64,000 bases of DNA from Ruminobacter sp. (GTDB lineage Bacteria; Pseudomonadota; Gammaproteobacteria; Enterobacterales; Succinivibrionaceae). Shown here piece after piece: positions 1-11,032 of this stretch (position 1 is the stretch's first letter; each line of letters starts with the position of its first letter). The notes beneath the pieces were generated by a model. It saw nothing but the letters and a program-made list of their open reading frames with translations, made no database searches and was not told the DNA's origin. Position numbers and translations under genes: made by a program. The stretch lies in assembly GCA_017940385.1 (NCBI GenBank), contig JAGAYS010000009.1, positions 89,263-153,262 of the forward strand, given 5' to 3'.

Positions 1-212
1 GTAATCTGATTACCACCATGACTGAAAAGCATGCGGCTGACCTGATTGCTGACGGTACTATCACCGGTGGCATGGAAGTAAAGGTTAAGGCCGCTCTTAA
101 AGCCGCAAAGGCATTAAACAAGCCTTTAAGCGTTGCAAGCTGGCGTTATCCTGATAAGATTAACGCATTGTTAAGCGGTGAAGCCATCGGTACCAGAGTG
201 CTCCCGGAATAA
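1..212 (+). CDS. argB: Acetylglutamate kinase, C-terminal part (gene enters from the left edge)
   Basis: Only about the last 69 codons are present; the reading frame is open from the first bases of the window, so the gene starts upstream. The tail has the family's ITGGM...VKAAL and SWRYPD...GTRVL segments near the C-terminus. ArgB phosphorylates N-acetylglutamate in the cytoplasm, the second step of arginine synthesis. It is followed 15 bp later by argF and then argG, so the three are probably co-transcribed. The M seen at base 18 is an internal residue and not a start. Confidence 0.85.
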   Translation, partial: NLITTMTEKHAADLIADGTITGGMEVKVKAALKAAKALNKPLSVASWRYPDKINALLSGEAIGTRVLPE

Positions 213-227
213 CATTTAGGAGATATT

Positions 228-1139
228 ATGCGTCATTTATTAACTGGATTTGAATTCAGTTCAGATGAATACCTTCAGATTCTTGAACTGGCAAAGGACA
301 TGAAGGAAAATCCTGCCAAGTATTCATCAAATCTTGCGGGTAAGACAGTAGTTACACTGTTTGAAAAACCTTCCCTCCGTACCAGGGTTACTTTTGAAGC
401 CGGTATGTACAGACTTGGTGGTCACAGTATTTATCTTGACCAGAAGAACGGTGAATTCGGCCACAGAGAATCCGTAAAGGATTATGCCTGCAACATGTCA
501 CGCTGGGTTAACGGTATTGTTGCCCGCGTTTTTCTGCACAGCACTCTTCAGGAGCTTGTGAAGTATGGCAGCGTTCCTGTTGTCAATGCTCTCTGTGATT
601 TATACCATCCTTGTCAGGCTTTTGCGGATTTCCAAACAATAAGAGAACATTACAGTGATCTCTCTAAGGTAAAACTTGCCTACCTCGGTGACGGCAACAA
701 TGTTACCAACTCACTGCTTATAGCAGGTGCAAAGCTTGGTACTGATGTTACCTGTGTATGTCCTAAGGGTAGCGGACCTGACGTACAGGTTTACGAGGCG
801 GCATGCGAGGTTGCAAAGCATACCGGTGCAAAACTGAAGGTTACTGACAGTGTTGAAGATATCGTCGGTTTTGATGTAGCATATACCGACACTTGGGTTT
901 CAATGGGAGATGATACTCCGTTGGATAAGGTTAAGGCCAGATTCATGCCTTACCAGATTAATCAGCAGCTGCTGGATAAGACAGGTATTAAACATGTTTT
1001 ACATTGCCAGCCTGCACACAGGGAATATGAAATTACATCCGAAGTTATGGATGGCCCAAGCTCGCTTATTTATGATGAGGGTGAAAATCGTATGCACGCT
1101 CATATGGCAGTTTTAAGTACTTTATTAAATCAGGAGTAG
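228..1139 (+). CDS. argF: Ornithine carbamoyltransferase
   Basis: Cytoplasmic enzyme that joins carbamoyl phosphate to ornithine to give citrulline. The carbamoyl-phosphate loop is SLRTR (residues 49-53), the [10 protein letters not shown] segment follows in the middle, and the ornithine-side motif is HCQPAHR near residue 260. The length of 303 aa is normal for the family. The HCQPAHR form, rather than HCLP, resembles the version I recall from Shewanella-type enzymes; this is from memory. An AGGAG Shine-Dalgarno sequence lies 7-8 bases before the ATG. The gene sits between argB and argG with gaps of 15 and 7 bp, consistent with one operon. Confidence 0.93.
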   Translation: MRHLLTGFEFSSDEYLQILELAKDMKENPAKYSSNLAGKTVVTLFEKPSLRTRVTFEAGMYRLGGHSIYLDQKNGEFGHRESVKDYACNMSRWVNGIVARVFLHSTLQELVKYGSVPVVNALCDLYHPCQAFADFQTIREHYSDLSKVKLAYLGDGNNVTNSLLIAGAKLGTDVTCVCPKGSGPDVQVYEAACEVAKHTGAKLKVTDSVEDIVGFDVAYTDTWVSMGDDTPLDKVKARFMPYQINQQLLDKTGIKHVLHCQPAHREYEITSEVMDGPSSLIYDEGENRMHAHMAVLSTLLNQE

Positions 1140-1146
1140 AAATAAA

Positions 1147-2358
1147 ATGGCTGTTAAAAAAGTAGTTTTAGCCTATTCAGGTGGTCTTGACACCTCTGCT
1201 ATCGTACCTTGGTTAAAGGAAAACTACGATAATTGTGAAGTTATTTGCTTTGTTGCCGATGTTGGTCAGGGTGCCGACGATCTTGAAGGTGTTGAAGACA
1301 AGGCTAAGGCTTCAGGCGCATCAAAGTGCATTGTTAAGGACTTAAAGGAAGAATTCGTAAAAGATTACGTATATCCAACCTTAAAGACCGGTGCCGTTTA
1401 TGAAGGTACCTACCTTTTAGGTACTTCAATGGCTCGTCCTGTAATCGCAAAGGCTCTTGTTGAAGTAGCTCTTGCAGAAGGTGCTGATGCTATTGCTCAC
1501 GGTTGTACCGGTAAGGGTAATGACCAGGTTCGCTTTGAAAGTGCCGTTGCAGCTCTTGCTCCTCAGCTCAAGGTTATTGCTCCATGGCGTATCTGGAAGA
1601 TGCGTTCACGTGAAGAACTCTTAAACTACTTAAGCGTTCGCAACATCCCTTGCAAGGCTACCTTAAAGAAGATTTACAGCCGTGATGCAAACGCATGGCA
1701 CATCTCTACCGAAGGCGGTGAACTGGAAGATACCTGGAACAAGGCTACCGATGCCGTATGGACCTGGACTACCAAGCCTGAAGATGCTCCTAATACTCCT
1801 GAAGAAGTATCAGTTAAGATTGAAAAGGGCGAAATCGTTGCTGTTAACGGTAAGGAAATGTCAGCATATAACTGCCTCGCAACCCTTAATGATATCGCTG
1901 CCCGTCACGGTGTAGGTCGTGTTGACATTACCGAAAACAGACTGGTTGGCATGAAGTCCCGCGGTTGCTATGAAACCCCAGGCGGAACAGTTATGCTCGC
2001 AGCTCTGCGTGCTATCGATGAACTCGTTCTCGACAAGACCTTAAGATCATTCAAGAACAAGCTCAGCGAAGATTTTGCACAGCTTGTATACGATGGCCGT
2101 TGGTTTACTCCGCTCTGTGATGCTATTCTTGCTTCAGCTAACAACATCGCCGAAGTTTGCAGCGGTGAAGTAGTTCTTAAGCTTTATAAGGGTTCTGTAA
2201 CTGCAATCCAGAAGAAATCAGATCACAGTCTCTTCAACGTTGATTTCTGTACCTTCGGTGAAGACGAAGTGTATAACCAGGCTGATGCAGAAGGCTTTAT
2301 TAAGCTCTATTCATTACCTGCCCGCATTCGTGCAATCAATGCAGCTAACAAGAAGTAA
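1147..2358 (+). CDS. argG: Argininosuccinate synthase
   Basis: ATP-dependent condensation of citrulline and aspartate to argininosuccinate. The N-terminus carries the PP-loop ATP-pyrophosphatase motif AYSGGLDTS (residues 9-17), and the family segment [14 protein letters not shown] lies near residue 120. The length of 403 aa is standard. It starts 7 bp after argF. A strong hairpin about 50 bp after the stop ends the transcript before argH, which has its own promoter. Confidence 0.96.
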   Translation: MAVKKVVLAYSGGLDTSAIVPWLKENYDNCEVICFVADVGQGADDLEGVEDKAKASGASKCIVKDLKEEFVKDYVYPTLKTGAVYEGTYLLGTSMARPVIAKALVEVALAEGADAIAHGCTGKGNDQVRFESAVAALAPQLKVIAPWRIWKMRSREELLNYLSVRNIPCKATLKKIYSRDANAWHISTEGGELEDTWNKATDAVWTWTTKPEDAPNTPEEVSVKIEKGEIVAVNGKEMSAYNCLATLNDIAARHGVGRVDITENRLVGMKSRGCYETPGGTVMLAALRAIDELVLDKTLRSFKNKLSEDFAQLVYDGRWFTPLCDAILASANNIAEVCSGEVVLKLYKGSVTAIQKKSDHSLFNVDFCTFGEDEVYNQADAEGFIKLYSLPARIRAINAANKK

Positions 2359-2406
2359 TTAAGCTGTCATCTGTTTGAAAAACAGCTGATTACCGGCAAA
2401 TAGATT

Positions 2407-2440
2407 AAAGAGGTGTATTCATAACGGATGCACCTCTTTT
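2407..2440 (+). terminator. Rho-independent terminator after argG
   Basis: The arms AAAGAGGTG and CACCTCTTT, extended by a few more pairs including one G-T wobble, enclose a loop of about 9 bases and end in a run of T. It separates the argB-F-G transcript from argH. Confidence 0.8.
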
Positions 2441-2505
2441 GCGTTTAATACGGATTTCAGGTAAAGGCGATAATTCGCAGGACCGTGTAAATATGCTGTT
2501 TTATT

Positions 2506-2535
2506 TTGTGAAATGACGCTTAAATAATATATAAT
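2506..2535 (+). promoter_or_regulatory. Predicted sigma-70 promoter of argH
   Basis: A TTGTGA -35 box and a perfect TATAAT -10 box are separated by 18 bases, 30 bp before the argH ATG. Together with the terminator upstream, this makes argH an independent transcript. No clear ARG-box operator was recognised by eye. Confidence 0.65.
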
Positions 2536-2564
2536 GGCTGAAAAATTAAGTGAGGTAGATAATT

Positions 2565-3944
2565 ATGGCTCTTTGGGGTGGTCGCTTTACACAGGAAGCG
2601 GATGCTAGATTTAAATCTTTTAATGATTCTTTAATCTTCGATTACCGTATGGCAAAGGAAGATATTGAAGGTTCTATCGGTTGGGCTAAGGCCATTGCTT
2701 CAGTTGGAATTATTTCATCTGAAGAATTGGACAGACTGCTTAAGGCGCTGAACGAACTGCTGGCAGAAGTTGAAAAGGATCCTTATTCAATTGCCCACGC
2801 AGGGTATGAAGACATTCACTCATATGTTGAAGCACGCCTGATTGAAAAGGTTGGTGACCTCGGCAAGAAACTGCACACCGGACGCAGCAGAAATGACCAG
2901 GTTGCTACCGATCTTAAGCTGTGGTGCAGGGCTCAGGTAGCGATACTTCTGAACTCTATTACCGGACTTGAAAAAACACTTGTTGATTTTGCCGACAGAA
3001 ACGTTGATACCGTTATTCCGGGATACACACATCTCCAGAGAGCTCAGCCCGTAACATTTGGTCACTGGGCAATGGCTTATGTTGAAATGTTTGACCGTGA
3101 CTACAGAAGACTTAAAAACTGTCTTGAACTTCTGAATACATGTCCACTCGGAAGTGCGGCTCTCGCCGGTACTGCGTATCCGATCGATCGTGAAGCTCTT
3201 GCAAAGGATCTTGGATTTGCCAGAGCCACCCGTAACAGCCTTGACAGCGTGTCAGACAGAGACCATGTACTCGAGCTTCTCAGCTGTTCATCCATTTCCA
3301 TGGTTCATCTGGCAAGAATGGCCGAGGACATTATTTTCTACAACAGCGGTGAGTCCGGTTTCCTTGAGCTGTCAGACAGAGTGACAAGCGGTTCATCACT
3401 GATGCCTCAGAAAAAGAACCCTGATGCCTGCGAACTTATCAGAGGTAAGAGCGGTCGCGTAATCGGCTCACTGATGGGTATGCTGACAACTCTCAAGGGG
3501 CTTCCTCTGGCATACAACAAGGATATGCAGGAAGATAAAGAAGGTCTATTTGATGCTCTTGATACATGGCATGACTGTCTTGACATGGCGTGCCTGGTGT
3601 TTGAGGACATTAAGGTTAACAAGGAAAGAACCCTTGCTGCGGCAAAGGGCGGATATTCAAATGCAACTGAACTGGCTGATTATCTTGTTTCCAAGGGAAT
3701 TCCGTTCCGCGAAGCCCACCATATTGTCGGTGAGGCCGTTGTATATGCAATTAAGCAGGGAAAACCTCTGGAAGATCTTTCAGTTGCAGAATTCCAGCAG
3801 TTCAATGAAAGAATCACCGATGACGTATATCCTATCCTTACCATTGAATCAATTCTTAAGAAGCGCTGTGCAAAGGGCGGTGTTTCACTTGATCAGATTA
3901 GATCCGCGGTTGATTTCATGAAGGGTGAACTTGCCGGAAGATAA
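2565..3944 (+). CDS. argH: Argininosuccinate lyase
   Basis: Splits argininosuccinate into arginine and fumarate, the last step of arginine synthesis. The fumarase/aspartase superfamily signature [12 protein letters not shown] lies around residues 272-284 and carries the catalytic serine loop. TGRSRNDQ near residue 105 and YTHLQRAQP near residue 150 are further family blocks. The length of 459 aa matches the family. It is separated from argG by a terminator and a TATAAT promoter and is followed by its own terminator. Confidence 0.96.
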   Translation: MALWGGRFTQEADARFKSFNDSLIFDYRMAKEDIEGSIGWAKAIASVGIISSEELDRLLKALNELLAEVEKDPYSIAHAGYEDIHSYVEARLIEKVGDLGKKLHTGRSRNDQVATDLKLWCRAQVAILLNSITGLEKTLVDFADRNVDTVIPGYTHLQRAQPVTFGHWAMAYVEMFDRDYRRLKNCLELLNTCPLGSAALAGTAYPIDREALAKDLGFARATRNSLDSVSDRDHVLELLSCSSISMVHLARMAEDIIFYNSGESGFLELSDRVTSGSSLMPQKKNPDACELIRGKSGRVIGSLMGMLTTLKGLPLAYNKDMQEDKEGLFDALDTWHDCLDMACLVFEDIKVNKERTLAAAKGGYSNATELADYLVSKGIPFREAHHIVGEAVVYAIKQGKPLEDLSVAEFQQFNERITDDVYPILTIESILKKRCAKGGVSLDQIRSAVDFMKGELAGR

Positions 3945-3973
3945 TTTCGGACCTGAAATTACAGACATAAATC

Positions 3974-4009
3974 AACAGCCCCCGAATGCTTTTATTTGGG
4001 GGCTGTTTT
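3974..4009 (+). terminator. Rho-independent terminator after argH
   Basis: The arms AACAGCCCCC and GGGGGCTGTT form a 10-bp GC-rich stem followed by T residues, 30 bp after the argH stop. Confidence 0.85.
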
Positions 4010-4037
4010 ACAAAAAGCAAAAAAGATCACATTTTTC

Positions 4038-4065
4038 TTGCATTTATGTATAAATTAACTATAAT
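4038..4065 (+). promoter_or_regulatory. Predicted promoter of the S10 ribosomal operon
   Basis: TTGCAT and a perfect TATAAT are separated by 16 bases. The predicted start near 4072 leaves an untranslated leader of about 150 nt before rpsJ. Confidence 0.7.
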
Positions 4066-4133
4066 TACATAGCTCTTTTACGAGCAATGCTCTTATAGCA
4101 TTTACACCCTAAGATTTTTAGGGATTTATTTAG

Positions 4134-4535
<402 letters not shown>

Positions 4536-4549
4536 TGAGGGGATAAATA

Positions 4550-5188
4550 ATGTCAATTGGCGTAATTGGTCGCAAGGTTGGTATGACCCGCATCTTCGAA
4601 CAAGATGGTAAGTCAATTCCTGTGACTGTTATTGAAGTTGAAGCAAATCGCGTAACTCAGATCAAAACCAAGGATACCGACGGATATACCGCTATCCAGG
4701 TAACCACCGGTTCTAAGAAGGCTAGCCGTCTGACTAAGCCTGAAGCCGGTCATTTTGCCAAGGCTGGTGTTGAAGCCGGTCGTGGTTTATGGGAATTCCG
4801 TATCGACGACGCTGATATTGCTAACTATTCTGTTGGTTCAGAAGTTAAGGTTGAATTATTCAACGAAGTTAAGAAGGTTGACGTAACCGGTACCTCTAAG
4901 GGTAAAGGTTTCGCAGGTTCAGTTAAGCGTTGGAATTTCCGTACTCAGGATATGACTCACGGTAATTCACGTTCTCACCGTGTTCCTGGTTCAACCGGTC
5001 AGAATCAGACTCCTGGTCGTGTATTCAAGGGCAAGCGTATGTGCGGTCACTTAGGTAATGTTAAGGTTACCGTTCAGGCTCTTGAGGTTGTACGTGTTGA
5101 TGCTGAACGTAACGCTCTTTTAGTTAAGGGTGCTGTTCCAGGTGCTATCAACGGTACTGTTGTTGTTAAGCCAAGTGTTAAAGCGTAA
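4550..5188 (+). CDS. rplC: 50S ribosomal protein L3
   Basis: L3 is an early-assembly 50S protein near the peptidyl-transferase centre. The N-terminus [16 protein letters not shown] and the loop [20 protein letters not shown] (the region whose Gln is methylated in E. coli) identify it. The length is 212 aa (209 in E. coli). It starts 14 bp after rpsJ behind GAGGGGAT. Confidence 0.98.
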   Translation: MSIGVIGRKVGMTRIFEQDGKSIPVTVIEVEANRVTQIKTKDTDGYTAIQVTTGSKKASRLTKPEAGHFAKAGVEAGRGLWEFRIDDADIANYSVGSEVKVELFNEVKKVDVTGTSKGKGFAGSVKRWNFRTQDMTHGNSRSHRVPGSTGQNQTPGRVFKGKRMCGHLGNVKVTVQALEVVRVDAERNALLVKGAVPGAINGTVVVKPSVKA

Positions 5189-5202
5189 GCGAGGGGATAA
5201 TC

Positions 5203-5811
5203 ATGGAATTAAAGATGGTAGGCTCAAGCCCACTTCAGGTTTCTGAAACAACCTTCGGTCGTGAATACAACGAAGCGCTTGTTCATCAGGTTGTAGTAGC
5301 TTACATGAACTTTGCTCGTCAGGGTTCAAAGGCTCAGTTAACCCGCTCAGAAGTATCAGGCGGCGGTAAGAAGCCATTCCGTCAGAAGGGTACTGGTAGA
5401 GCACGTGCTGGTTCAATCCGTTCTCCATTATGGAGAGGCGGTGCTAAGGTTTTTGCAGCACAGCCACAGAACTGGGAACAGAAGGTAAATCGTAAGATGT
5501 ACCGTGTTGCTATTCGCAGCATCCTCAGTGAATTAGTTCGTCAGGATCGTTTAGTTGTTGTTGAAGATTTCGCTGTTGAAGAAATCAAGACCAAGGCTCT
5601 CGTTAGCAAGCTTAACGAATTATCTCTCAAGGATGTATTAATCGTAACTCCAGATTTTGAAGAAAAGTTAGCTCTGTCTGCTCGTAACCTCTACAAGGTA
5701 GACGTATGCAGCGTACAGGGTGCTGGTTTCAACCCAGTAAGCCTTATCTCTCATGACAAGGTATTAGTAACTTCTGCTGCAGTTAAGAAGATTGAGGAGT
5801 TATTAGCATAA
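5203..5811 (+). CDS. rplD: 50S ribosomal protein L4
   Basis: 202 aa, as in E. coli (201). L4 binds 23S rRNA and its long loop lines the exit tunnel; the loop is visible as [20 protein letters not shown] around residues 60-80. In E. coli L4 represses its own operon. The stop overlaps the start of rplW by one base (TAATG), suggesting translational coupling. Confidence 0.97.
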   Translation: MELKMVGSSPLQVSETTFGREYNEALVHQVVVAYMNFARQGSKAQLTRSEVSGGGKKPFRQKGTGRARAGSIRSPLWRGGAKVFAAQPQNWEQKVNRKMYRVAIRSILSELVRQDRLVVVEDFAVEEIKTKALVSKLNELSLKDVLIVTPDFEEKLALSARNLYKVDVCSVQGAGFNPVSLISHDKVLVTSAAVKKIEELLA

Positions 5812-6113
5812 TGATTAGTTCTCGTCTTTATAATATCATTAAGAGCCCATTGGTAACTGAAAAGACCAATACTATTGCACAGAACAACAATGTTGTAACT
5901 GTTGCTGTTGTAAGTGATGCCACTAAGCCAGAAATCAAACAGGCTTTCGAAAAAGTTCTGGGTGTGAAGGTTAAGGCTGTTAACACTATTAACTACCAGG
6001 GTAAGGTAAAGCGCACTGGTCAGCGTTTAGGTCGTCGTCAGGACTGGAAGAAGGCTTATGTAACCTTAATGCCTGGTCAGACTGTCGATTTTTTAGGTAG
6101 TCAGGCTGAATAG
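5811..6113 (+). CDS. rplW: 50S ribosomal protein L23
   Basis: 100 aa, the usual length. L23 sits at the tunnel exit and docks trigger factor and SRP. Recognised by the N-terminal IIKSPLVTEKT block and the GKVKRTGQRLGRRQDWKKAY basic segment. The start ATG shares its first base with the rplD stop. Confidence 0.97.
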   Translation: MISSRLYNIIKSPLVTEKTNTIAQNNNVVTVAVVSDATKPEIKQAFEKVLGVKVKAVNTINYQGKVKRTGQRLGRRQDWKKAYVTLMPGQTVDFLGSQAE

Positions 6114-6125
6114 GAGTAAGATAAA

Positions 6126-6947
6126 ATGGCAATTGTAAATTGCAAACCAACATCTCCAGGTCGCCGTCACGTTGTTAAGATTGTGACTCCTGACCTTTAC
6201 AAGGGCGCTCCATTTGCTGGTTTAGTTGAAGAAAAGCGTAAGACCGGCGGTCGTAACAACTACGGTCGTATTACTACCCGTCATATCGGTGGTGGTCACA
6301 AGCAGCGTTATCGTATTATCGATTTCAAGCGTGTTAAGGATGGTATTCCTGCTAAGGTTGAACGTATTGAATACGATCCAAACCGCAGTTCACACATTGC
6401 ACTCATCTGCTACGCAGACGGTGTTCGCAGCTACATTTTAGCTCCTAAGGGCTTAAAGGCTGGTGATGTAGTTGAATCAGGTGTTCATGCATCTATCAAG
6501 GTTGGTAATACTCTTCCATTACGCAACATTCCAGTTGGTACTAACGTTCACTCAGTTGAACTTTACCCTGGTAAGGGTGCTCAGTTTGCACGTTCAGCCG
6601 GTGCTTTCTGCCAGATCCTCGCTCGTGAAGGTGACTATGTAACCTTACGTATGCGTTCTGGTGAAATGCGTCGCGTATTAGCTGACGGTCGTGCTACCAT
6701 CGGTGAAGTAGGTAATTCAGAACACATGCTTCGTCAGTTAGGTAAGGCCGGTGCTAAGCGTTGGTTAGGCGTTCGTCCTACTGTTCGCGGTATGTCTATG
6801 AACCCAATCGACCATCCACATGGTGGTGGTGAAGGCCGTAACAAGGGTATTCAGCCAAGATCTCCTTGGGGTACCTTATGTAAGGGCTATAAGACCCGCA
6901 AGAATAAGCGTACTGATAAGTACATCGTTCGTCGTCGTGATAAGTAA
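6126..6947 (+). CDS. rplB: 50S ribosomal protein L2
   Basis: 273 aa, identical in length to E. coli L2. L2 is needed for subunit association and peptidyl transfer. [17 protein letters not shown] near residue 225 is the universal L2 signature, containing the conserved histidine. It is preceded by a GGAG Shine-Dalgarno sequence 12 bp after rplW. Confidence 0.98.
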   Translation: MAIVNCKPTSPGRRHVVKIVTPDLYKGAPFAGLVEEKRKTGGRNNYGRITTRHIGGGHKQRYRIIDFKRVKDGIPAKVERIEYDPNRSSHIALICYADGVRSYILAPKGLKAGDVVESGVHASIKVGNTLPLRNIPVGTNVHSVELYPGKGAQFARSAGAFCQILAREGDYVTLRMRSGEMRRVLADGRATIGEVGNSEHMLRQLGKAGAKRWLGVRPTVRGMSMNPIDHPHGGGEGRNKGIQPRSPWGTLCKGYKTRKNKRTDKYIVRRRDK

Positions 6948-6968
6948 TTTTAGATAAGAGGTATTACC

Positions 6969-7241
6969 ATGCCACGTTCGCTCAAGAAAGGTCCTTTTAT
7001 TGACCAACACTTGCTGCAGAAGGTAGAGAAAGCGGTGGAAAGCAATGATAAGAAGCCAATCAAGACTTGGTCTCGTCGTTCAATAATTATCCCTTCAATG
7101 ATTGGGATGACCATCGCTGTCCATAATGGTCGTCAGCATGTACCTGTATATGTTTCTGACGAAATGGTTGGTCACAAGTTGGGTGAATTTGCCCCAACTC
7201 GTACTTTCAAAGGTCACGCTGCTGATAAAGCAGGTAAGTAA
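6969..7241 (+). CDS. rpsS: 30S ribosomal protein S19
   Basis: 90 aa. S19 pairs with S13 in the 30S head. The opening [16 protein letters not shown] and the segment THVN-like [10 protein letters not shown]...[12 protein letters not shown] are typical. It lies between rplB and rplV in the standard S10 order. Confidence 0.97.
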   Translation: MPRSLKKGPFIDQHLLQKVEKAVESNDKKPIKTWSRRSIIIPSMIGMTIAVHNGRQHVPVYVSDEMVGHKLGEFAPTRTFKGHAADKAGK

Positions 7242-7252
7242 GGAGTTATTAA

Positions 7253-7588
7253 ATGGAAGCTATCGCTATACATAAGAATGCCCGTACTTCAGCTCAGAAA
7301 GCACGTTTAGTAGCTAACCAAGTACGCGGTTTACCTGCGGCTCAGGCTGTTTATACTTTACAGTTTAGCCCAAGAAAGTCCGCAGCTATCATTTTAAAGG
7401 TTTTGAAATCAGCTATTGCCAACGCTGAACACAACGTTGGTTTAGATGTTGATTCATTGTATGTTTCACAGATTATGGTTGACGAAGGTCCTTCACTCAA
7501 GCGTATCCGCGCTCGTGCTAAAGGTCGTGCTGACCGTATCACCAAGCGTACCTCCCACATCACCGTTGTTGTGGCAGCTAAGGCGTAA
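7253..7588 (+). CDS. rplV: 50S ribosomal protein L22
   Basis: 111 aa (110 in E. coli). L22 has a beta-hairpin lining the exit tunnel, visible as [20 protein letters not shown] near residues 80-100, the region altered in some macrolide-resistant strains. No obvious substitution is noted. It starts 11 bp after rpsS. Confidence 0.97.
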   Translation: MEAIAIHKNARTSAQKARLVANQVRGLPAAQAVYTLQFSPRKSAAIILKVLKSAIANAEHNVGLDVDSLYVSQIMVDEGPSLKRIRARAKGRADRITKRTSHITVVVAAKA

Positions 7589-7598
7589 GGAGTAAGGA

Positions 7599-8318
7599 AT
7601 GGGCCAGAAAGTTAATCCAAATGGTATTCGTTTAGGTATTACTAAGCAGTTCAATTCTACTTGGTATGCAAGCACTGCTGATTTCGCAGATAATCTTTTC
7701 TGTGATTATCAGGTTCGTGATTACATTTCTAAGGAATTAAAGAACGCTTCTGTATCACGTATCGTTATCGACAGACCTGCAAAGAGTATCGCCGTAACCA
7801 TCTACACCAGCAAGCCAAAGGCTGTATATGGTGAAAAGGGAGCAAATCTTGAAAAGATCCGTGCTCAGGTTAGCAAGATCGCAGGTGTTGGCGCTTCTGT
7901 TAAGGTAATGGAAGTAAGAACCCCTGAATTAGACGCTAAGCTTGTTGCTGACAACATCGCTTCACAGCTCGAACATCGTGTTATGTTCCGTAAGGCTATG
8001 AAGAAGGCTATCCAGCTTGCTATGAAGGCTGGTGCCAAGGGTATCAAGATTGAAACCAGCGGTCGTTTAGGCGGTGCAGAAATCGCTCGTTCTGAATGGT
8101 TACGTGAAGGTCGTGTACCATTACACACTCTTCGTGCTGATATTGATTACTCTGTATCTGAAGCTAATACCACCTATGGTGTTATCGGCGTTAAGGTATG
8201 GATTTTCAAGGGTGAAATTTTAGGCGGTTTACCGCTTGAAGCTGAAGCTCAGCCAGAAAAGAAGCCTTCAAAGAATTTCAACAAGCGTCCTAACGCTAGA
8301 AATCAGGCTGCTAAGTAA
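7599..8318 (+). CDS. rpsC: 30S ribosomal protein S3
   Basis: 239 aa (233 in E. coli). S3 forms part of the mRNA entry site. The N-terminus [14 protein letters not shown] and a KH domain (around residues 40-110, with [11 protein letters not shown]) are visible, followed by the C-terminal domain with [15 protein letters not shown] basic tail ends the protein. Confidence 0.98.
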   Translation: MGQKVNPNGIRLGITKQFNSTWYASTADFADNLFCDYQVRDYISKELKNASVSRIVIDRPAKSIAVTIYTSKPKAVYGEKGANLEKIRAQVSKIAGVGASVKVMEVRTPELDAKLVADNIASQLEHRVMFRKAMKKAIQLAMKAGAKGIKIETSGRLGGAEIARSEWLREGRVPLHTLRADIDYSVSEANTTYGVIGVKVWIFKGEILGGLPLEAEAQPEKKPSKNFNKRPNARNQAAK

Positions 8319-8329
8319 GGAGATCGATT

Positions 8330-8743
8330 ATGTTACAACCAAAGCGTACTAAATACCGTAAGACTCAGAAGAGTCGTAACCGCGGTCTTGCCTATGCAGG
8401 TGGTACCGTTGCATTCGGCGATTTTGGTCTTAAGGCCGTAACCCGTGGTCAGATTACTGCACGTGAAATCGAAGCTGCTCGTAGAGCATTCACTCGTGCT
8501 ATTCAGCGTAAGGGTCAGATCTTTATCCGCGTATTCCCTGATAAGCCAATTACTGAAAAGGCTCTCGGTGTTCGTATGGGTAAAGGTAAGGGTAGTGTAG
8601 AATACTGGGTATGTCCAATTCAGCCAGGTAAGATTTTATTCGAACTCGGTGGAATTCCTGAAGATTTAGCCCGTCATGCATTCGAACTTGCTGCTGCTAA
8701 GCTCTCTGTTCAGACCACTTTTGTAACTAAGGCGGTATTATAA
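8330..8743 (+). CDS. rplP: 50S ribosomal protein L16
   Basis: 137 aa (136 in E. coli). L16 lies near the A-site t[22 protein letters not shown] at the N-terminus and [13 protein letters not shown] around residue 80 (with the Arg hydroxylated in E. coli) are diagnostic. The stop codon overlaps the rpmC ATG by one base. Confidence 0.97.
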   Translation: MLQPKRTKYRKTQKSRNRGLAYAGGTVAFGDFGLKAVTRGQITAREIEAARRAFTRAIQRKGQIFIRVFPDKPITEKALGVRMGKGKGSVEYWVCPIQPGKILFELGGIPEDLARHAFELAAAKLSVQTTFVTKAVL

Positions 8744-8946
8744 TGTTTGTAAGTGAACTTAATAATAAGAGTGTTGAAGAACTCAATACTGAGTTAGCCA
8801 ACTTATTGCGTCAGCAGTTTAACCAGAAGCTTATGTTAAAGACCGGTTCTCTTAAGGACGTTTCAGTTTTAAAGAAGACTCGTCGTGACATCGCTCGTGT
8901 TAAGTTTGTGTTAGCACAGTTATCTTCAAAGAAGGATGGTGAGTAA
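8743..8946 (+). CDS. rpmC: 50S ribosomal protein L29
   Basis: 67 aa, slightly longer than E. coli L29 (63). A small two-helix protein near the tunnel exit. Recognised by position and by [19 protein letters not shown] and [12 protein letters not shown]. Both its start and stop overlap the neighbouring genes by one base (TAATG at each junction). Confidence 0.95.
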   Translation: MFVSELNNKSVEELNTELANLLRQQFNQKLMLKTGSLKDVSVLKKTRRDIARVKFVLAQLSSKKDGE

Positions 8947-9194
8947 TGAGCGAAATTTCTCGTTTAAAGCAGGGTCGTGTAGTTAGCGACAAGATGGATA
9001 AAGCCATTGTAGTTGCTATTGAACGTAAAGTTAAGCACCCTATTTATGGTAAGATCGTTAAGCGTACTACCAAGCTTCATGTTCAGGATGAAAACAATGT
9101 AGCTAAAGAAGGCGATATCGTTGAAATCAAGGAATGTCGTCCTATCTCCAAGACTATTTCTTGGACTTTAGTTCGCGTTGTTGAAAACAACTAA
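8946..9194 (+). CDS. rpsQ: 30S ribosomal protein S17
   Basis: 82 aa (84 in E. coli). S17 is an OB-fold primary 16S rRNA-binding protein. The [18 protein letters not shown] and [12 protein letters not shown] blocks are typical, and the C-terminus has [16 protein letters not shown]. It is the last gene of the S10 operon; a terminator follows within 25 bp. Confidence 0.96.
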   Translation: MSEISRLKQGRVVSDKMDKAIVVAIERKVKHPIYGKIVKRTTKLHVQDENNVAKEGDIVEIKECRPISKTISWTLVRVVENN

Positions 9195-9214
9195 TATTAA
9201 CTTTTAGTTATGTC

Positions 9215-9241
9215 AAAAGGGAAGCTTGCTTCCCTTTTTTT
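9215..9241 (+). terminator. Rho-independent terminator ending the S10 operon
   Basis: The perfect 10-bp arms AAAAGGGAAG and CTTCCCTTTT surround the tetraloop CTTG and continue into T residues, right after rpsQ. Confidence 0.88.
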
Positions 9242-9347
9242 ATTCTCTCTTAACATCTCACAGAACGGCCCGAGAGTCACGCATCCCCGGAATATCGCTC
9301 CATAAAATTCAATTTTAGAAATAATTGAATTTAGATCAAAAAAATCC

Positions 9348-9376
9348 TTAATCTTTTTTAATTTTTATGTTACTAT
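9348..9376 (+). promoter_or_regulatory. Probable promoter of the spc operon
   Basis: TACTAT at 9371-9376, preceded by a TG-containing extension, is the best -10 match. A TTAATC candidate -35 sits 17 bases upstream. The -35 is weak, so the exact site is uncertain; a promoter in this 250-bp gap is expected because the S10 operon is terminated just upstream. Confidence 0.4.
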
Positions 9377-9444
9377 AACGCACCATTTCATTGTATTGAG
9401 ATGTAATTTTGTTTTTATTTTTATTATTATAACGGAGCATAATC

Positions 9445-9813
9445 ATGATCCAGATGCAGAGTATGCTAGATGTCGCTGATAACTCAGGCGCTCGTAGTGT
9501 AATGTGTATTAAGGTTCTTGGTGGTTCACATCGTCGTTACGCCAGTGTTGGTGACGTTATCAAGGTTTCTGTAAAGGAAGCAATTCCTCGCGGAAAGGTA
9601 AAGAAGGGTGACGTAGTTAACGCAGTTGTTGTTCGCACTAAGAAAGGCGTTCGCCGTCAGGATGGTTCTGTCATTCGTTTTGACCGCAATGCGGCTGTTC
9701 TCCTTAACGGTCAGTATCAGCCGATTGGAACTCGTATTTTTGGACCAGTAACTCGTGAATTACGTACCGAACGTTTCATGAAGATCGTTTCACTGGCACC
9801 TGAAGTTCTTTAA
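9445..9813 (+). CDS. rplN: 50S ribosomal protein L14
   Basis: 122 aa (123 in E. coli), first gene of the spc operon. L14 lies at the subunit interface. The opening [20 protein letters not shown] and the block [17 protein letters not shown] are family signatures. ACGGAG upstream of the ATG is a good Shine-Dalgarno sequence. Confidence 0.98.
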   Translation: MIQMQSMLDVADNSGARSVMCIKVLGGSHRRYASVGDVIKVSVKEAIPRGKVKKGDVVNAVVVRTKKGVRRQDGSVIRFDRNAAVLLNGQYQPIGTRIFGPVTRELRTERFMKIVSLAPEVL

Positions 9814-9827
9814 TAGAGGGTCGAAAT

Positions 9828-10145
9828 ATGGCAAGCAAAATCCGTCTGAATGACGAAGTAATTGTTATCGCTGGTAAGGACAAGAAGAAGACCGGTAAGG
9901 TAGTTAAGGTATTAACTGCTGAACATAAGGTTGTTGTTGAAGGTGTTAATCTCGTTAAGAGACACATTAAGCCTAACCCAGCTTACGGTATCGAAGGTGG
10001 TATTGTTACTAAAGAAGCACCTATCGATGTATCTAATGTTGCGATTTATAATCCTTCTACTCAGAAGGCAGATCGCGTTGGTTTCAGATTTGAGGATTCT
10101 AAGAAAGTTAGATTCTTTAAGTCTAATAATGAACTTGTTAAATAA
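9828..10145 (+). CDS. rplX: 50S ribosomal protein L24
   Basis: 105 aa (104 in E. coli). L24 initiates 50S assembly. A KOW motif is visible around residues 8-30 ([18 protein letters not shown]), followed by [12 protein letters not shown]. It starts 14 bp after rplN with GAGGG upstream. Confidence 0.97.
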   Translation: MASKIRLNDEVIVIAGKDKKKTGKVVKVLTAEHKVVVEGVNLVKRHIKPNPAYGIEGGIVTKEAPIDVSNVAIYNPSTQKADRVGFRFEDSKKVRFFKSNNELVK

Positions 10146-10157
10146 TTGGAGTTTACA

Positions 10158-10697
10158 ATGGCGAAACTGCATGATATTTATAGACAAGAAGTGATCAAGA
10201 CTTTAACTGAACAGTTTGGTTACAAGACTGTCATGCAAGTCCCTAGGATTGAAAAGATAACCCTCAACATGGGTGTCGGTGAAGCCGTGGACGATAAGAA
10301 GGTTTTAGAAAATGCTGTTAAGGATTTAACCGCTATTTCTGGTCAGAAGCCTTTAATCACCAAGGTTCGCAAATCTGTAGCGGGCTTTAAGATTCGTGAA
10401 GGCTATCCGATCGGTTGTAAGGTTACTTTACGTGGCGAACGTATGTGGGAATTCCTTGAAAGATTAATTTCCATCGCTATGCCTCGTATCCGTGACTTCC
10501 GTGGTGTTAATGCCAAGTCTTTCGACGGTCGTGGTAATTACTCAATGGGTGTTCGTGAACAGATCATTTTCCCTGAAATTGATTTCGATAAGGTTGATGC
10601 AATTCGTGGTATGGATATCACCATTACTACTTCTGCTAAGACTGATGACGAAGCAAGAGCACTCTTAACTGCTTTTAATTTCCCATTCCGTAAGTAA
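10158..10697 (+). CDS. rplE: 50S ribosomal protein L5
   Basis: 179 aa, the same length as E. coli L5. L5 binds 5S rRNA and helps position P-site tRNA. The segments [15 protein letters not shown] and [16 protein letters not shown] are diagnostic. An in-frame ATG at 10146 lies four codons upstream, but the GGAG Shine-Dalgarno sequence is spaced for the ATG at 10158, which also gives the canonical MAKLHDIY start. Confidence 0.97.
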   Translation: MAKLHDIYRQEVIKTLTEQFGYKTVMQVPRIEKITLNMGVGEAVDDKKVLENAVKDLTAISGQKPLITKVRKSVAGFKIREGYPIGCKVTLRGERMWEFLERLISIAMPRIRDFRGVNAKSFDGRGNYSMGVREQIIFPEIDFDKVDAIRGMDITITTSAKTDDEARALLTAFNFPFRK

Positions 10698-10709
10698 GGA
10701 TAATTAGTT

Positions 10710-11015
10710 ATGGCTAAAACATCAATGTTAATGCGCGAAAAGAAGCGCGAACTCCTTGCTAAGAAGTATTTTCAAAAGCGTCAGGAACTTAAGGCTATTA
10801 TCTCTAGCGTTACCGCAAGCGATGAAGAAAAGTGGGCTGCTGTTTTAAAGCTTCAGTCACTTCCACGTGATTCCAGTGTTATCCGTCAGCGTAACCGCTG
10901 CAGCATCACTGGTCGTCCACATGGCTATTTACGTAAGTTTGGTATGTCCCGTATCATGGTTCGTGAACACATGATGAAGGGTGAAATTCCTGGTCTTAAA
11001 AAGGCCAGCTGGTAA
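10710..11015 (+). CDS. rpsN: 30S ribosomal protein S14 (zinc-independent type)
   Basis: 101 aa, the long form without a zinc-ribbon CxxC pair, as in E. coli. The C-terminal block [19 protein letters not shown] is diagnostic. It is located between rplE and rpsH, as usual in the spc operon. Confidence 0.97.
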   Translation: MAKTSMLMREKKRELLAKKYFQKRQELKAIISSVTASDEEKWAAVLKLQSLPRDSSVIRQRNRCSITGRPHGYLRKFGMSRIMVREHMMKGEIPGLKKASW

Positions 11016-11032
11016 TTCTAGGAGATTGACTT

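Noticed and set aside
2400-2450. ARG-box operator near argH
   Set aside because: The palindromic sequence there is better explained as the argG terminator; no good 18-bp ARG-box match was seen.
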